A stretch of 63,706 nt of DNA from Lichtheimia corymbifera B2541. Its lineage: Eukaryota > Mucoromycota > Mucoromycetes > Mucorales > Lichtheimiaceae. Below the pieces are notes generated by a model. That model ran no database searches and was not told the origin of the DNA. It saw nothing but the letters and a program-made list of their open reading frames with translations. Each line of letters opens with the position of its first letter. Within the stretch, counting starts at the first letter, position 1. The position numbers were made by a program, and so were the translations under genes. The stretch spans positions 1 to 63,706 of the forward strand of contig JNEU01000752.1 in the NCBI GenBank assembly GCA_000697475.1. Direction: 5' to 3'. Shown one piece after another: positions 46,173 to 60,309 of the stretch.

Positions 46173-47456
46173 TCAATACAAGGATGGTTCAAGTAGACTG
46201 GGGTCATTGAATACAGAATATTCTTCTATAGGATCATCTGAAGAAGCTAGCGATAAATCACGAAGGGATCGGGATCGATGTCTCCAATAAAAAGGATAGC
46301 GAGACTCATACTCCACCGTTAAACCCGGACTTGGTGCTTCGTGTGAAGGTAAAAGTTTGACCCAATCCAGTTCCTGTTGTTGTTGTGCATAGTGTGAAAC
46401 GTCAGATGTCAATTTATTCCATAATTGTTGTTGTGTGCATGTGTACTTACAATACCAGATTTCCAATGATTGGTCTTTTTCTCATGTGATACTCGTACAT
46501 TGGAGAACCATTCTTTGACATGAATTTCTCCGGGCAAAGTCACCAGGATCCAGGTGTTGGTGAGGATATCTTCCCGTATGTAAAAATCATCCGGTGTCGT
46601 GTATGCATGTGTCAACCCATTTGCCTAGTATGTAGACAAAGAAAAATCAGCTGCTGCATAAGATACTGCTTTTATGTTTATACACACCTCCATGACAGAA
46701 ACAGTAAAATCCAATGGCTCATTCCATCGAGCTGATAAAGAGACTCGCATCCGCCATTGGACTCGATATGATCCTTGTGGTACACCTTGTAGAATGCCAT
46801 TGACCTGTTAATAAAAGGTTATTATAAGGTCGTTAGGTAGTAGATGTACAATCAACTTGCATCAAACCAGCATACGGAATGCAGTCTTGCTGTGGCTTCA
46901 TACATGCTCTCCTTTGATTCCAAGCGTTGCCAATAAGGTAGTCGTACATGGGTAATGGCCATCTGCTTTGCAACAGACATTCGAAGCTGGTCTACGTACA
47001 TACATCACATGTTAATGAAGATAAATACAACAACAATGAACGTATATGCTGTTGCTTACCATTTTCCATGTAGAGCTTCCGCCAATTGCGTGGTACATCA
47101 TCCAAGAGGAGTGTTTCTTTGTATAGCTTTGGAAACCGAGTCTTTGTCATTTGAGCCCAAACATATTCGTCTCCCAATGCCACTTGCAATGCGTGATTAC
47201 ACTAAGGGGTGATAAAACGAGGGGGAGGGATATCGTTAATAAAAAAGAAGAATTGAACTCGAACGAGGGGTACATGATGGGTGGGCTGTGCGGCGGCGCC
47301 CTTTTTTTTCAATGCCTACAGCAACAGCAGCAGTAGCAGGAGAAATACCAACAACATCCAACTCACCTTTGCCAAGTTGATGGTGTCTTTTCCTGAAAGA
47401 AAACTGCAAATAATGTACAACACTTCTCTTGCAATTGTATGCAGCATGATGCAGAG
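46173..47456 (-). CDS. F-box protein with PP2-like (lectin-fold) domain
   Basis: The start at 47456 gives MLHTIAREVLYIICSFLSGK followed by DTINLAK, a clear F-box N-terminus that ends at a GTGAGT donor. The next exon begins at a CTTAG acceptor and gives CNHALQVALGDEYVWAQMTK, completing the F-box and its conserved follow-on helix. Later exons give WRKLYMEN, THVRLPYWQRLESKESMYE, LHSVCWFDAVNGILQGVPQG, SYRVQWRMRVSLSARWNEPL and GEIHVKEWF. The block GSYRVQWRMRVS is typical of PP2-like F-box proteins, whose beta-sandwich binds glycans in plants. The C-terminus is Ser-rich. By family the protein would recruit substrates to an SCF ubiquitin ligase; the ligand is unknown. The region downstream has no other gene. 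Confidence 0.7.
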
Positions 47457-47781
47457 AAGAAGAGAAATATGTCAAAAAAGAACAAAGAAACAAGAGAAAT
47501 GAAAGCTAAGCTATCTTTATTAAAGGAGGATTATATTATCACAAGACACACCTATCGTGGATCGGAGCGACTAGCTCCGTGCATGAAATTGTTGTGCGGC
47601 GATATAGCCGACTAAAAAAAGCAACGTCCCGCAGCTTAGTCGGTAGATTAGTACAAGATGCTATTACTACTACTGCTATCATCGAGGGAGAAAACAAAGA
47701 AACATGATCCATCCCATCACTGTGGATAAATTATTAATTCACGTTGTATGTATGTATAGTGAGATGACCTAAATGGCATGG

Positions 47782-47812
<31 letters not shown>

Positions 47813-47925
47813 GTGTGCTGTTGCTGCTGCTGACTACGTGGTGGTGGAACACTCCAAGAGCTTGGCCAATTTTCTACTCAGCCGAACGTTTCTCTCTCTT
47901 CGTTCTCTCGACCTCGTTTGATATC
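47457..47925. promoter_or_regulatory. Divergent intergenic region between F-box and SNX3 genes
   Basis: Both flanking genes are transcribed outward from here. It contains GCA/GCT triplet runs near 47320-47340 and a GT microsatellite. No gene is seen. Confidence 0.4.
47783..47812. repeat. GT dinucleotide microsatellite
   Basis: A nearly perfect run of about 15 GT units lies some 115 bp upstream of the SNX3 start codon. Confidence 0.9.
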
Positions 47926-48608
47926 ATGTCCACCACCACAGGCTCCTCAACGCCTCGATTCCAGGCATTCCAAACCATGGCTGGCCCAATTACTCGGGAA
48001 CAAACAGTGGAAGAACGTTATGGCATTCCAGAAAACTTTCTTGAAATTGAAGTCAAGAATCCACAGACCCATGGTAAGCTCTCTTGTGTTGTTATCTACA
48101 CACTGTAACTAACCCAATGCTGATTAGGCTTTGGTCGCAAGATGTTTACCGATTATGAAATCCTTTGCAGAGTAGGTTCACTAGGGTGTTCTGTGCCCCT
48201 TGTTGGCCACTGGAGTCGTCGTCGTCGTCGTAGTAACGCCCTATCCTTCTTTATAGACCAATATTCCAGCTTTCAAGCTAAAGCAATCCTCAGTGCGTCG
48301 ACGTTACAGCGACTTTGAATGGTTTAGAGACGTGCTTGAACGTGAATCAACTCGAGTGAATATCCCACCCTTGCCTGGCAAAGTCTTTACCAACCGCTTT
48401 TCCGACGAAGTGATTGAACAACGAAGAGAAGGATTGGAACGTTTTTTGCAAATGTAAGTGAAAAGGTATCTCGATTCTATGATGATAGTAACATCCCCCT
48501 TTCTATTCAAAAAGTGTGGCCGGTCATCCACTGTTACAAACAGGGAGCAAGGTACTGACAGCGTTCATCCAAGATCCCAACTTTTCGCGTGACACCTATA
48601 ACTATTGA
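47926..48608 (+). CDS. SNX3: Sorting nexin Snx3/Grd19 (PX domain only)
   Basis: Four exons (47926-48073, 48128-48171, 48257-48453, 48515-48608) sum to 483 nt, giving 160 residues, the normal size for Snx3. The PX core is [18 protein letters not shown] with the PI3P-binding Arg-Arg-Tyr, followed by [18 protein letters not shown] and [14 protein letters not shown]. The C-terminus is [15 protein letters not shown]. The short N-terminus and lack of other domains separate it from Snx12-independent PX-BAR types. It acts with retromer on early endosomes to retrieve membrane proteins. An ATG at 47926 fits the family start; the open frame upstream is GT-repeat derived and not coding. Confidence 0.93.
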
Positions 48609-48809
48609 GGAAATCTGCACCCGCACACTCTCACTCTCTCTCTCACTCTCTCACTACATGATCATCTATCAACATCATAACAACCCTGGCTACCATCACC
48701 CCCATTTTGTTTTACCCGCCAACTCGTAAAATACACATGTACAATTATTTGGCTTTCTTTTTCTATTGTCTTTTGCTATGCTTTTGGATCGAAAATATAT
48801 TTTGTATAT

Positions 48810-49550
48810 TCAAGGACGTGTATGTTGTTTGACAGCAAGGCCTACAACGATCATACCTGCTGCCACTAGAGCGACATACAGCATACTTTGTTTGTTTGCA
48901 GCCGACTGCGCCTTTGTCTATAGAAAACAAAAAGAATCAATCAAGAGGATCATAGCATGAGTAGTATTGTTATGTACCTTGAGCGCTTCATTTTCTTCCT
49001 TGAGCTTATTGTTCGCTTTCAATAAAAACTCATTGTACTTGCGAATACCTTCTTCCTTTCGATGCGTTCCATCACAAAATCCTACGTATACATAATGTTA
49101 ACAAAGAGCCATGTCCTATGATGATGATGACCTACCTTCAGGATTATGCGTGTACTTGCAGCCACACAAAAAGTAATCCTTGGATTCATCCACTGTGATT
49201 TTCTTTGGCTTGAAGGGTCCCCCACGATGCTGTCATGGATGTACATAAGCATCTTATCATGCAACGTCAACAATAATGCTCACCGTTCCATCACAGAAAG
49301 GTTGGTTTTTGGATTGACCACATGTACACCTTTTTTCTTCTTCAGCGAACCATTCATCTGTATATTGTAGTAGTCCTTACCAGTAATATTCCTAGTGATA
49401 TTGATAAGAATTCATCTACTACTACTACTACTTGCTTCTAAACGAATCAAATAAACCTACCTTTCCTGATTCTAAATGCACCTTGTAAGGCTTTGGCTGG
49501 ACAAACACAGGCTCTGGTTGTTGTTGTTGTTGTTCTTTGGACTCAGACAT
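48810..49550 (-). CDS. Dual-CDGSH iron-sulfur protein with C-terminal membrane anchor
   Basis: Six exons (49550-49461, 49391-49381, 49329-49284, 49229-49136, 49081-48978, 48917-48810) sum to 453 nt, giving 150 residues. Exon 2 is an 11-nt microexon (GAATATTACTG). It is required to make GKEYYWCTCG; without it the first cluster motif is lost. There are two CDGSH motifs: CTCGQSKNQPFCDGTH and CGCKYTHNPEGFCDGTH, each with three Cys and one His for a 2Fe-2S cluster. A helical coil (LKANNKLKEENEALK) leads to a C-terminal span (MLYVALVAAGMIVVGLAV) and a short basic tail, so the protein is probably tail-anchored. The two-motif layout recalls matrix CISD3, but the anchor recalls CISD1/2, whose anchor is N-terminal. 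The second motif has one extra residue. Confidence 0.88.
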
Positions 49551-49830
49551 TAGCGTGAACACGTAAAAGGGAGAGAGAGAAGGAGGAAGAAGAAGGAATA
49601 AAATAGACGCGTTTTGTTGATTTGATGTTACACCACTGATGTGGTGTCTGGGATATAGGATTCATTTTTGCCATGACGGCATGATTCCTGATACACATGG
49701 GTTCGTTATCATATCATCATTCGATGAACCCACTTTTACGTGTAACCTTATCAAAAGTAAAGGGGATAATGTAGCAACAGAAGATATATTAATAATACAA
49801 TGATGACAAAAGGAGACGATCACGTCAACT

Positions 49831-50853
49831 TTAAAACTTGTTGAGAAGCAAGCGGCGTAAAAGAGTGCCAGCACGCTTGGATGGCTTGGAAACACCGGTA
49901 GGAGCAGGGCCACATGAAGTAGTCATCTCACCCTTTTCATCAGGGTAAGCGTGGCAAACGTAACGAGGTTCTTCTTTATCGTGTTCCTTGTTGGTGGACT
50001 TGTCATCCTCCTCTTTCTTGGGCTTGTCGTCGTCCTTCTTGGGCTTATCATCATCCTTCTTCTTGTCATCGTCACCCTTGGATGCTGAAGCAGTAGGCTT
50101 GGGCTTGACGGATTCCTCAGAATGGCTGGGTTTGGGTTTGGCGGTGGGTTTGGGTGCAATCGAAGATGGAAGAGTGGCAGTAGGCTTATGCTTGTTTCCA
50201 GCAGCACTGCTAGAAGCGGATGCATGGTGACCAGAAGCCGAGGCAGATGCAGATGGCACAGCAGAAGATTGAGACTTGCTAGGAGTAGCAGAACGAGCGA
50301 TACTGATATAACCTACATGATCATATCAATGTCAATATATATGTATATACCACGCGCTTTTTAATAAACGCACCAGCAAATGCAATATCCGAAGAGTTGG
50401 GGCCGATCTCAATGACACTATTCACATGAATGAGCGAAATGGGGGTTGAATGTGGAAAACGGGTCGTGACATACTATTTGGTCTTTGGTTTGACAGATTG
50501 AGGAATGGTCCACTTGTAAGTTCCCTTTTTGGCATCTGCGCTTGCGGCAATGATTTGATCAATGACAAGTGCCTGTGCAGGGCCCGAGGCTAAGGCAATC
50601 GAAACATTATCGAGTTGAGCGTTATCTGCAATCGTCCTGCACACGTGATGATAAAATAGTTAAAAAAAATGAATGCCTCCACGGGAGAGATAAGGGAGAA
50701 TATGATGCATTTCAACACGAACCACTTGATCTCGACGGTTTCGCCAGCTTTTAACACATCATTCGGTTTCGGACTGGTAATGGTAACAGAGACCGCCTGG
50801 GTCAGTTGAAATAAAACAAAGGATAGGAAGGTGACCAAGAATAGCTTGAACAT
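49831..50853 (-). CDS. Kre9/Knh1-like secreted wall protein with charged tail
   Basis: The start at 50853 gives a signal peptide (MFKLFLVTFLSFVLFQLTQA). Residues about 21-115 form an Ig-like Kre9/Knh1 N-terminal domain: VTITSPKPNDVLKAGETVEI, IADNAQLDNVSIALASGPAQ and KGTYKWTIPQSVKPK. Related domains occur in fungal wall proteins linked to beta-1,6-glucan assembly or anchored by GPI. Here the middle is Ser/Ala/Pro-rich and probably O-glycosylated. The tail has DDDK/KKDDDKPKK repeats and two Cys-containing blocks (YVCHAYPDEKGEMTTSCGPA), then a basic end (LLRRLLLNKF). There is no hydrophobic GPI signal, so it is likely secreted or wall-bound by another route. Three or four exons; boundaries other than the first donor were not all fixed. 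Confidence 0.75.
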
Positions 50854-51243
50854 GGTCGTAGTCGTTTTTTTTAAAACGTGTAAAGAAAGGAAGGGGTGGG
50901 GGAAAAAGAAAGGATGAAAAGTGTATGTGTGTGTCTTGCAAAGACTCGAGTGAAAGGAAGAAAGAAAGAAAAAAGTAACGGGCTCGTTGAGCGCAATTAA
51001 TTATTTCAACTCCCTTCATCAACTTTGTGGTACCTTAACCGTGACACGCCATCAAATAACAAACTTAGTGCAGTAGTATACATCAATCACAATACACAAC
51101 AATAGCTGCTGCAGAACACTTAACAGCAAACACACAGATCGCGATGCATCATAGATGTGGCCATGGAAATAAGATATAAAAGAAAGGGACCTGACTCAAT
51201 GGGTTTAGCACCGTCTCACTAAGGAATTCGTACTATTATATTC
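50854..51243. promoter_or_regulatory. Divergent promoter region, Kre9-like and GPI protein genes
   Basis: Two surface-protein genes are transcribed outward from this 390-bp gap. TATAAA at 51175-51180 serves the plus-strand gene. A polypurine run at 50880-50975 is the CT-rich leader of the minus-strand gene. Confidence 0.55.
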
Positions 51244-52264
51244 ATGCAGCTCAACAACAGCATTTTGTTTCTCGTATCCAGCCTCTTGCTTGCATACCCA
51301 ACGCTGGTTTGGTCAATGTGCGATTGCCCAAGCGACAATGGTGGATGCTTTGACAAGTGTAGTAAGTGATCAACGATGGATCCATTGCACCCTGCTGCTG
51401 CTGTGCATCTTTTTTATTCCTTCTTTCTACTAAAAGGTTACACCACGTGAACTGATAAATGTGCATATTTAGTTAATGCTGCTAGAGATTGTATGCTGGA
51501 ATGCAATCTCAAGGCAGCGAGCAAGAACAGCGATACCAATGGATGCTATAAGGACTGTACGAATGACTACTGGCCTCAGCCCTACGCCGCTACTCCTGCT
51601 GATGCTGTTCATGATGATAATGACATTCCAGGACCACCAGCAGAAGCAGCAGCAGCAGTCGCCAACATGGAAGAACAAGAAGAAGACATTGAAGAGGAAA
51701 ATGAGGAACAAGAGGAAACACAACCCGAAAACCTGGATAGTCCTGATGATGATGAAGAAGAAGCAGTTGAAGAAGAATCCGATGACCTTGACAACGCAAT
51801 CGATCGCGTGGCAGAACCAGATCAAGTATCTAACCAGGAGGTGACACAAGAGGATGATCAAGCCGCTTCCGACAAGGATAATTTTGTCCTTGTTGCTGCT
51901 GCTGCACAAGAAGGTGATAGTAGCACTGTTGAAGAAGCTTATCACAAGGACGACAATGACGATCATCATGATTCGCATCAGCAACCCACCTCCATGAAAG
52001 GGGGTCATCCAGTCGCTACCGTCACTGGTAAGTAAAAATAACCCAATCCAATGGCAAAAAGATCATTTATTAATAAATGTGCTACATAATCTACTAGCTT
52101 ACACAACGAGTCATGTCACGGTCATGCCCGATGGTCAACCCTTGCCAACGAGTGGCCATGGTGTCCCTAATACGTCCGGTGGTGCTTCACACAAACTAGT
52201 AGCATTGTTCTCCATCACTCTGCCGATGCTCATTGGTGGATGCATGCTTTCTTTGTTTATTTGA
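51244..52264 (+). CDS. GPI-anchored acidic protein with CX3C pairs
   Basis: Three exons (51244-51361, 51473-52027, 52098-52264) sum to 840 nt, giving 279 residues with phases closing. Residues 1-24 form a signal peptide ending LVWS. The next 50 residues hold nine Cys, including CX3C pairs CFDKC, CMLEC and CYKDC. The long middle is strongly acidic (Glu/Asp/Gln) with a His/Asp cluster. The C-terminus (NTSGGASHKL, then a 20-residue hydrophobic run ending MLSLFI) fits a GPI-anchor signal. The protein should sit on the plasma membrane or in the wall. CMLEC and CYKDC are 13 residues apart, a spacing like small Tim proteins, but the signal peptide rules out that role. I do not recognise the family. 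TATAAA lies 64 bp upstream of the ATG. Confidence 0.75.
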
Positions 52265-52332
52265 TCCCCTTTCTCCTCCAAATAGTAGTAAAATGGACAT
52301 GATCAGAATAGTGTAGTAGTTGATGAATGAAA

Positions 52333-53895
<1,563 letters not shown>

Positions 53896-54025
53896 GGGTA
53901 TTCATGGCAAAAAGTGGGGGAAAAGATAATGAGTGTGGAAAGAAGCGGCTGTCAAATCCAAGAAGCTTTTTGATTCGAGTCCAATGCGGGATTTATGTTC
54001 AAACATTACATACTTTATTATCATT

Positions 54026-55889
<1,864 letters not shown>

Positions 55890-56128
55890 TAGGCAGCGTT
55901 GGAGTAGTCAAACAAGGAGGTCAGTCGGTGCCCAGAAGAAATCCTTCGAGGGTTGAATCAAACGCGGTGTTGCGTGCTTAAAAATCCCATCCAACCTCTC
56001 TTATCGATGCTTTTGGATATGTCACTTTTTTCACATCTATAAAATGCCCCCCTTTATTTGGTTCAATGTACAAAACACATGTCATTATTAAATAAATCTC
56101 TCTGTTTCCATGCAAATCATTGTGTTTA

Positions 56129-56940
56129 TTAGAATGGTTTGGCACATTTCCGGTATTCAATGGCTTTGGTAATAGGACATTGCATCTCTTGCCAGGAAAT
56201 TGGGATCATCGTTGCACCTAATCATATCTTTCATCAATATCACAATCATCCCATTTCCCGTACAATGCGCTTCCTTACCTGCCACGCTTGTTGCAAATAT
56301 CACGCCCAGTTCATTCTTGGCTGTGGACAAGTAGTACGAACGTGCATCACCCAAAGAGATAACTTCAGCACGTACAATATCACCAGGCCTGAATGAGTTG
56401 TAAATCTTGACCTTATCCTTCTCTACTGCACGAACATCTTGTGTCCTAATCCAATGATCAATACCAGTCCTCATCTTTTCTCTCCAAACTACCACCAACC
56501 TTATTGCGCCCATGAAGTCTTCCTTGCATGGAGAATCACCAACCACCATAATGGCAATAACAGCTTGATGAGGAGCCACACGAATCACTTTGCCTGTGAT
56601 CTGATATACATATATCCCAATGCGTCAATCATGTTCCTTACTATACAATAGCTGCCTCTTCCTTTGACTACTTACAATACTGCCCACCTCGGGTACAGCG
56701 GATTGTTCTTTTTCACGTGATACTGTCATAGTCGGTAACTGCAAAACAACCTGAGAATGAGTGCCATGGAGCCCGATCCGCTTAACGTTGGCTTACATTG
56801 CCATTGTTGTCTTCGTTTACTGATCGTACACCGACTACGCTTGCATACAATAAACCGTCGCGTTCGTAAATTCCTGGACCGGCAATGTAGTCGCCTGCAT
56901 AACCTAATCGTTGGCCGGGGGTAACCACTGTGTTATCCAT
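56129..56940 (-). CDS. CSL4: RNA exosome cap subunit Csl4
   Basis: About five exons from ATG 56940 to TAA 56129-56131. The N-terminal domain reads VVTPGQRLGYAGDYIAGPGI and then LYASVVGVRSVNEDN. The S1 domain includes VPEVGSIITGKVIRVAPHQA, DFMGAIRTQDVRAVEKDKVK and FRPGDIVRAEVISLGDARSY. The C-terminus is ISWQEMQCPITKAIEYRKCA followed by KPF. This order is diagnostic of Csl4, one of the three cap proteins of the nine-subunit exosome, which threads RNA to Rrp44 or Rrp6. Cys residues survive at two of the positions of the C-terminal zinc-ribbon seen in archaeal relatives. It acts in nucleus and cytoplasm. Confidence 0.9.
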
Positions 56941-57064
56941 GGTATGATATGATTTGAGAGAGAGAAAGAAAAACTATTGACATTTTAAGCCGCCCCGCTT
57001 CACTCAACTCAACTCAAAACGCATTTACATGTCTGAGTAAATAAATTTATTCGGTAATGCATTG

Positions 57065-58648
57065 CTAGACAACAGATCTTGTATCCATGGATACATTGCT
57101 TGTGCGCAAGTCATTAGTATGAATCGATGAAGATTGATCTTTGTCATTAGAAGAAGAGGAAGAAGAAGGCATAAACATCCACGCAACGATCATGGCACCA
57201 GCCATCGCTACACAAAATGGAACCAAGACGCGTACACCTTTGGCACCAATCATGACACCAGTGACTAAGGGGCCTAAAGCAGATCCACAGCTTCCAAACT
57301 ATCCAAATCCACGATTGTTACTTAGCAATAGATACATTTACAGTTGTTGAATATGTCACATTACTGCTGATAAGAACCCCACTGAAACCGCATACAAATG
57401 GGAAGGCACAACCTTGTTGGCCAAGCCTACTGTAGATGGATAAAGAGGACCGAGAGCAACGCCAATAATAGCCAATGCTAATATAGTAGAAGATATGAAT
57501 AAAGGATGAAGTGTTTGTGTTCATCTTTTACCTACCTGCTGCATTTGCTGCTATTGCAGCGACAAACCAAAAAACAAAGAGCATGGCAAAAATCAGACAG
57601 AGATATAAAAAGACCATGCGTTTTTCTCCAAAGCGTAGTGTTAAATAGCCCAAAAAAAGACGACCCGCACATATGCCTGCCCAGTAACCTGACATGACAT
57701 GTGCCATGGCAATTGTATCGCCGCTGCGTATCGAGATCAAGTAGGTGTATCCCCAATTACCAAGAGTCACTTCAGCACCTACGTAAAGGAGTAAAAAGAA
57801 TGCTCCTACATAGGTGATTCTTTGTCGGATCGCTGCTGCTATCAATGCATTGCTGCTTGTTTTCTGATCTTGCTGTTTTTCTTGCTGCTCAGCACGTGTC
57901 GTGAGGTTCCTGAACACAAAGAAAAGCGACACTGCATTAAGCCCACCCATACCACACAAGATCATGTAAGTGATGGTCCATGATCTTTCCAATTGTAACA
58001 CAGCTGCAGCCGTCAATGGGGCAATCAAGGCACCGCAGCCATACAACGCTACGTAATAGAGAGCTAAGGATGCCATCAGAAAAGTATAATTCTTGATCTA
58101 CATACCATGAGAAAAGTTCAAGAGCATCGTATTATGAGGCATCTCTCCAACAACGACGTTGGCGCATGATTGTGTTAAAGCAGTACCGAAACCAATAAAG
58201 GTTGTCATGCAGCACATGGCAGGAAACGGCACTGATACAGCAATCACCAGGAATCCCACCACCATGGAAAGCGAGCCAATCAATGCTGTTGTAGCTTGCG
58301 AGGTCTTTTGGATCAAGTATCCATTTGTGAAAGCAGCTATGTAACAATGAAGGAGAGGAGTTTAATAATAGCATAGGAAATGATGACAAATCAAAGGTCG
58401 TTACCCAGGAAATAACCAAACGTTGTAGTAAGGAAAACAATGGATACAACGTACTGTGTCAACCCATATCGCTCTTTCAGAGTTGGAATGATAATGCCCA
58501 AATTGGCATCATTCATGCCGGTGACAAACATGATCAAAAAACATTGTAAAAGATGGGGTAGTAACGAGCAGATATTGCCACAACGTCGCCTTTTTGATCC
58601 ATGATCATCATTCTCTATGACAAGCGTATCTGAGATTGCCTGGGACAT
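57065..58648 (-). CDS. MFS transporter, FHS/Bsc6-like
   Basis: About five exons. The first in-frame ATG is at 58648 (MSQAISDTLVIENDDHGSKR). TM1 contains FVTGMNDANLGIIIPTLKER, a block typical of the fucose/sugar-permease-like branch of MFS (GMNDA/GAxxP). Later segments are GSLSMVVGFLVIAVSVPFPA, FGTALTQSCANVVVGEMPHN, YGCGALIAPLTAAAVLQLER, GAEVTLGNWGYTYLISIRSG and GRLFLGYLTLRFGEKRM. The last exon has IGVALGPLYPSTVGLANKVV and GPLVTGVMIGAKG. About 12 spans are visible, with a Ser/Asp-rich tail. GNWGYTYL and LGPLYPS are seen in this group. The substrate is unknown; sugars are a family-based guess. Inner splice sites were not all confirmed by phase. Confidence 0.8.
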
Positions 58649-60309
58649 GGCGTACAAAGTCGTAATACCAAGGAAAGAAAAAAAAGTGAAAAGGGGGAAA
58701 AAGGTGTTGGCAAGTGTTATGGCATTGTTTTCTTCCCTCGATTAGGTTTGGCTCAGCAACCGACAGCCAATAAAGTTCTAGGATGTACTTCCAGTACATA
58801 GTGGATCGACTCGATCATCTCAAGCCGTTGCGAATCAAGAATCCTCAACCTACGAACGGTGAAGTTGTAAGCTGGATCATGTTGGTTCCCTAAAGAGCGG
58901 CCTTTCAACTTGACTTTTGCCACAGCCATTCACTCCATGACATGGATGCATCTTTTCCCGGTAATGCAATCAAGGATGTGACCGAGACAACTTCGGATCA
59001 TGTGATTTTGGGAGTGATGCATTATGTACAGTAAATGTAATGATTTAAGCTTACAATGGACCAAGCTTCTGTAACAAGCACTATTGTTGGGTGCCATTCA
59101 CTATGGGTTTATTATCTTTGAAAAAAAAAGCGCCTATTTAAACCTGCGTATAATCCTAAGAACTACCACTCCCTATCGTGTATCAGCATATAAACAAGGA
59201 AGCTTTATTTAACGAATGTAATATGACAAAAGGAAAAAAAGCGTCGCGATACAATGATGTAGATGGTCCAATCTCGCTTTCCGACCTTCAAATTTCTGTC
59301 CTCCCGTTCATTCCAGAACCCAACCAGTGGACCATGTAGAATCAAGGTGTCGTTGTGCCATTGTATTCTTGGTTGCTGCTGTCATAAGCGTCTTCATCTT
59401 CACCCATGATCGCAAACTAGTTGCTGTGCGTCTCTTGATCCAACATTCTAATATTATCCATGCCGGCAAATCGCCTTTCGTCAAAGATAAAAGCCCACTC
59501 GACAACCCCATCCAATCCATCATTGTTCTCAGCCGTATCCACGTGGTACGATCCATAATTCCTGCTGACAACTTGCCAAGTAACCAAAGCAACATTCCAG
59601 GATTCCTCATCACCGCACTTGATTCCATCCATCCATCAAATCCATATGTTGGTTAAAGATAGCCATGTGATTGCTGCCGATATGCTCCCTTTCCCATCCA
59701 GCTGTTGGTCTATTGCATTCTTGGTCTTCCATCGTAGCTGAACCAGGTGAAGATTGCTTAAATTGCAGTGAGTTCGATAGCTGATATGGAAGCCCATTCA
59801 CTGGAATTGTATGTATCAAAGCAAGTTGCTGGAAGTAACTTGAGACAATGAAGTAAAGGTCTGGTAATAGCAACTGCTGCTACGTTTGGTGGTGTAGAGA
59901 AGTGAGCAAGAGCGTGTGTTGTAGTAGAGTGACAAGGCTGTGAACGCTGTTCGAGCAATGGAGTAAAGACCTTGCTAATAGCAACTGCTAGAATGAGGCT
60001 GTTACGATTGGTTGTGGCAGAAGAATGTACAAGGAACGTGCAGTGTCAAGGAATGCGGGTGTTGTAGTAGTGGAGTGCACACGCCATGGAACTTGCCATT
60101 CAGTCAGTCAAAGGCTTTCAGATCAAGCCATTCGTAGCTTTGACATGATGGGGTGAAGTAAGACAATCGTTCGCAGGTGGAAGTTGTACTTGAATGCACC
60201 AACAGTTGAGAATGGGAAGAAGAGGGCAATAAAGGGGGAGTAGAAGACGTGGAAATTAAATCTGTCAGGCAGTCAGACATATCCATATACACTGTAAATT
60301 GATCCATGA
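58649..60309. other. Gene-poor stretch before the repeat field
   Basis: No supported gene over 1.66 kb. Overlapping frames on both strands at 59308-59656 remain open for 71-109 codons, but neither shows a domain and one contains internal stops in the most protein-like frame. They could be remnants. Confidence 0.4.

Noticed and set aside
59308..59656. Overlapping open frames on both strands
   Set aside because: No domain, signal peptide or splice context, and the more protein-like minus-strand frame has internal stops.
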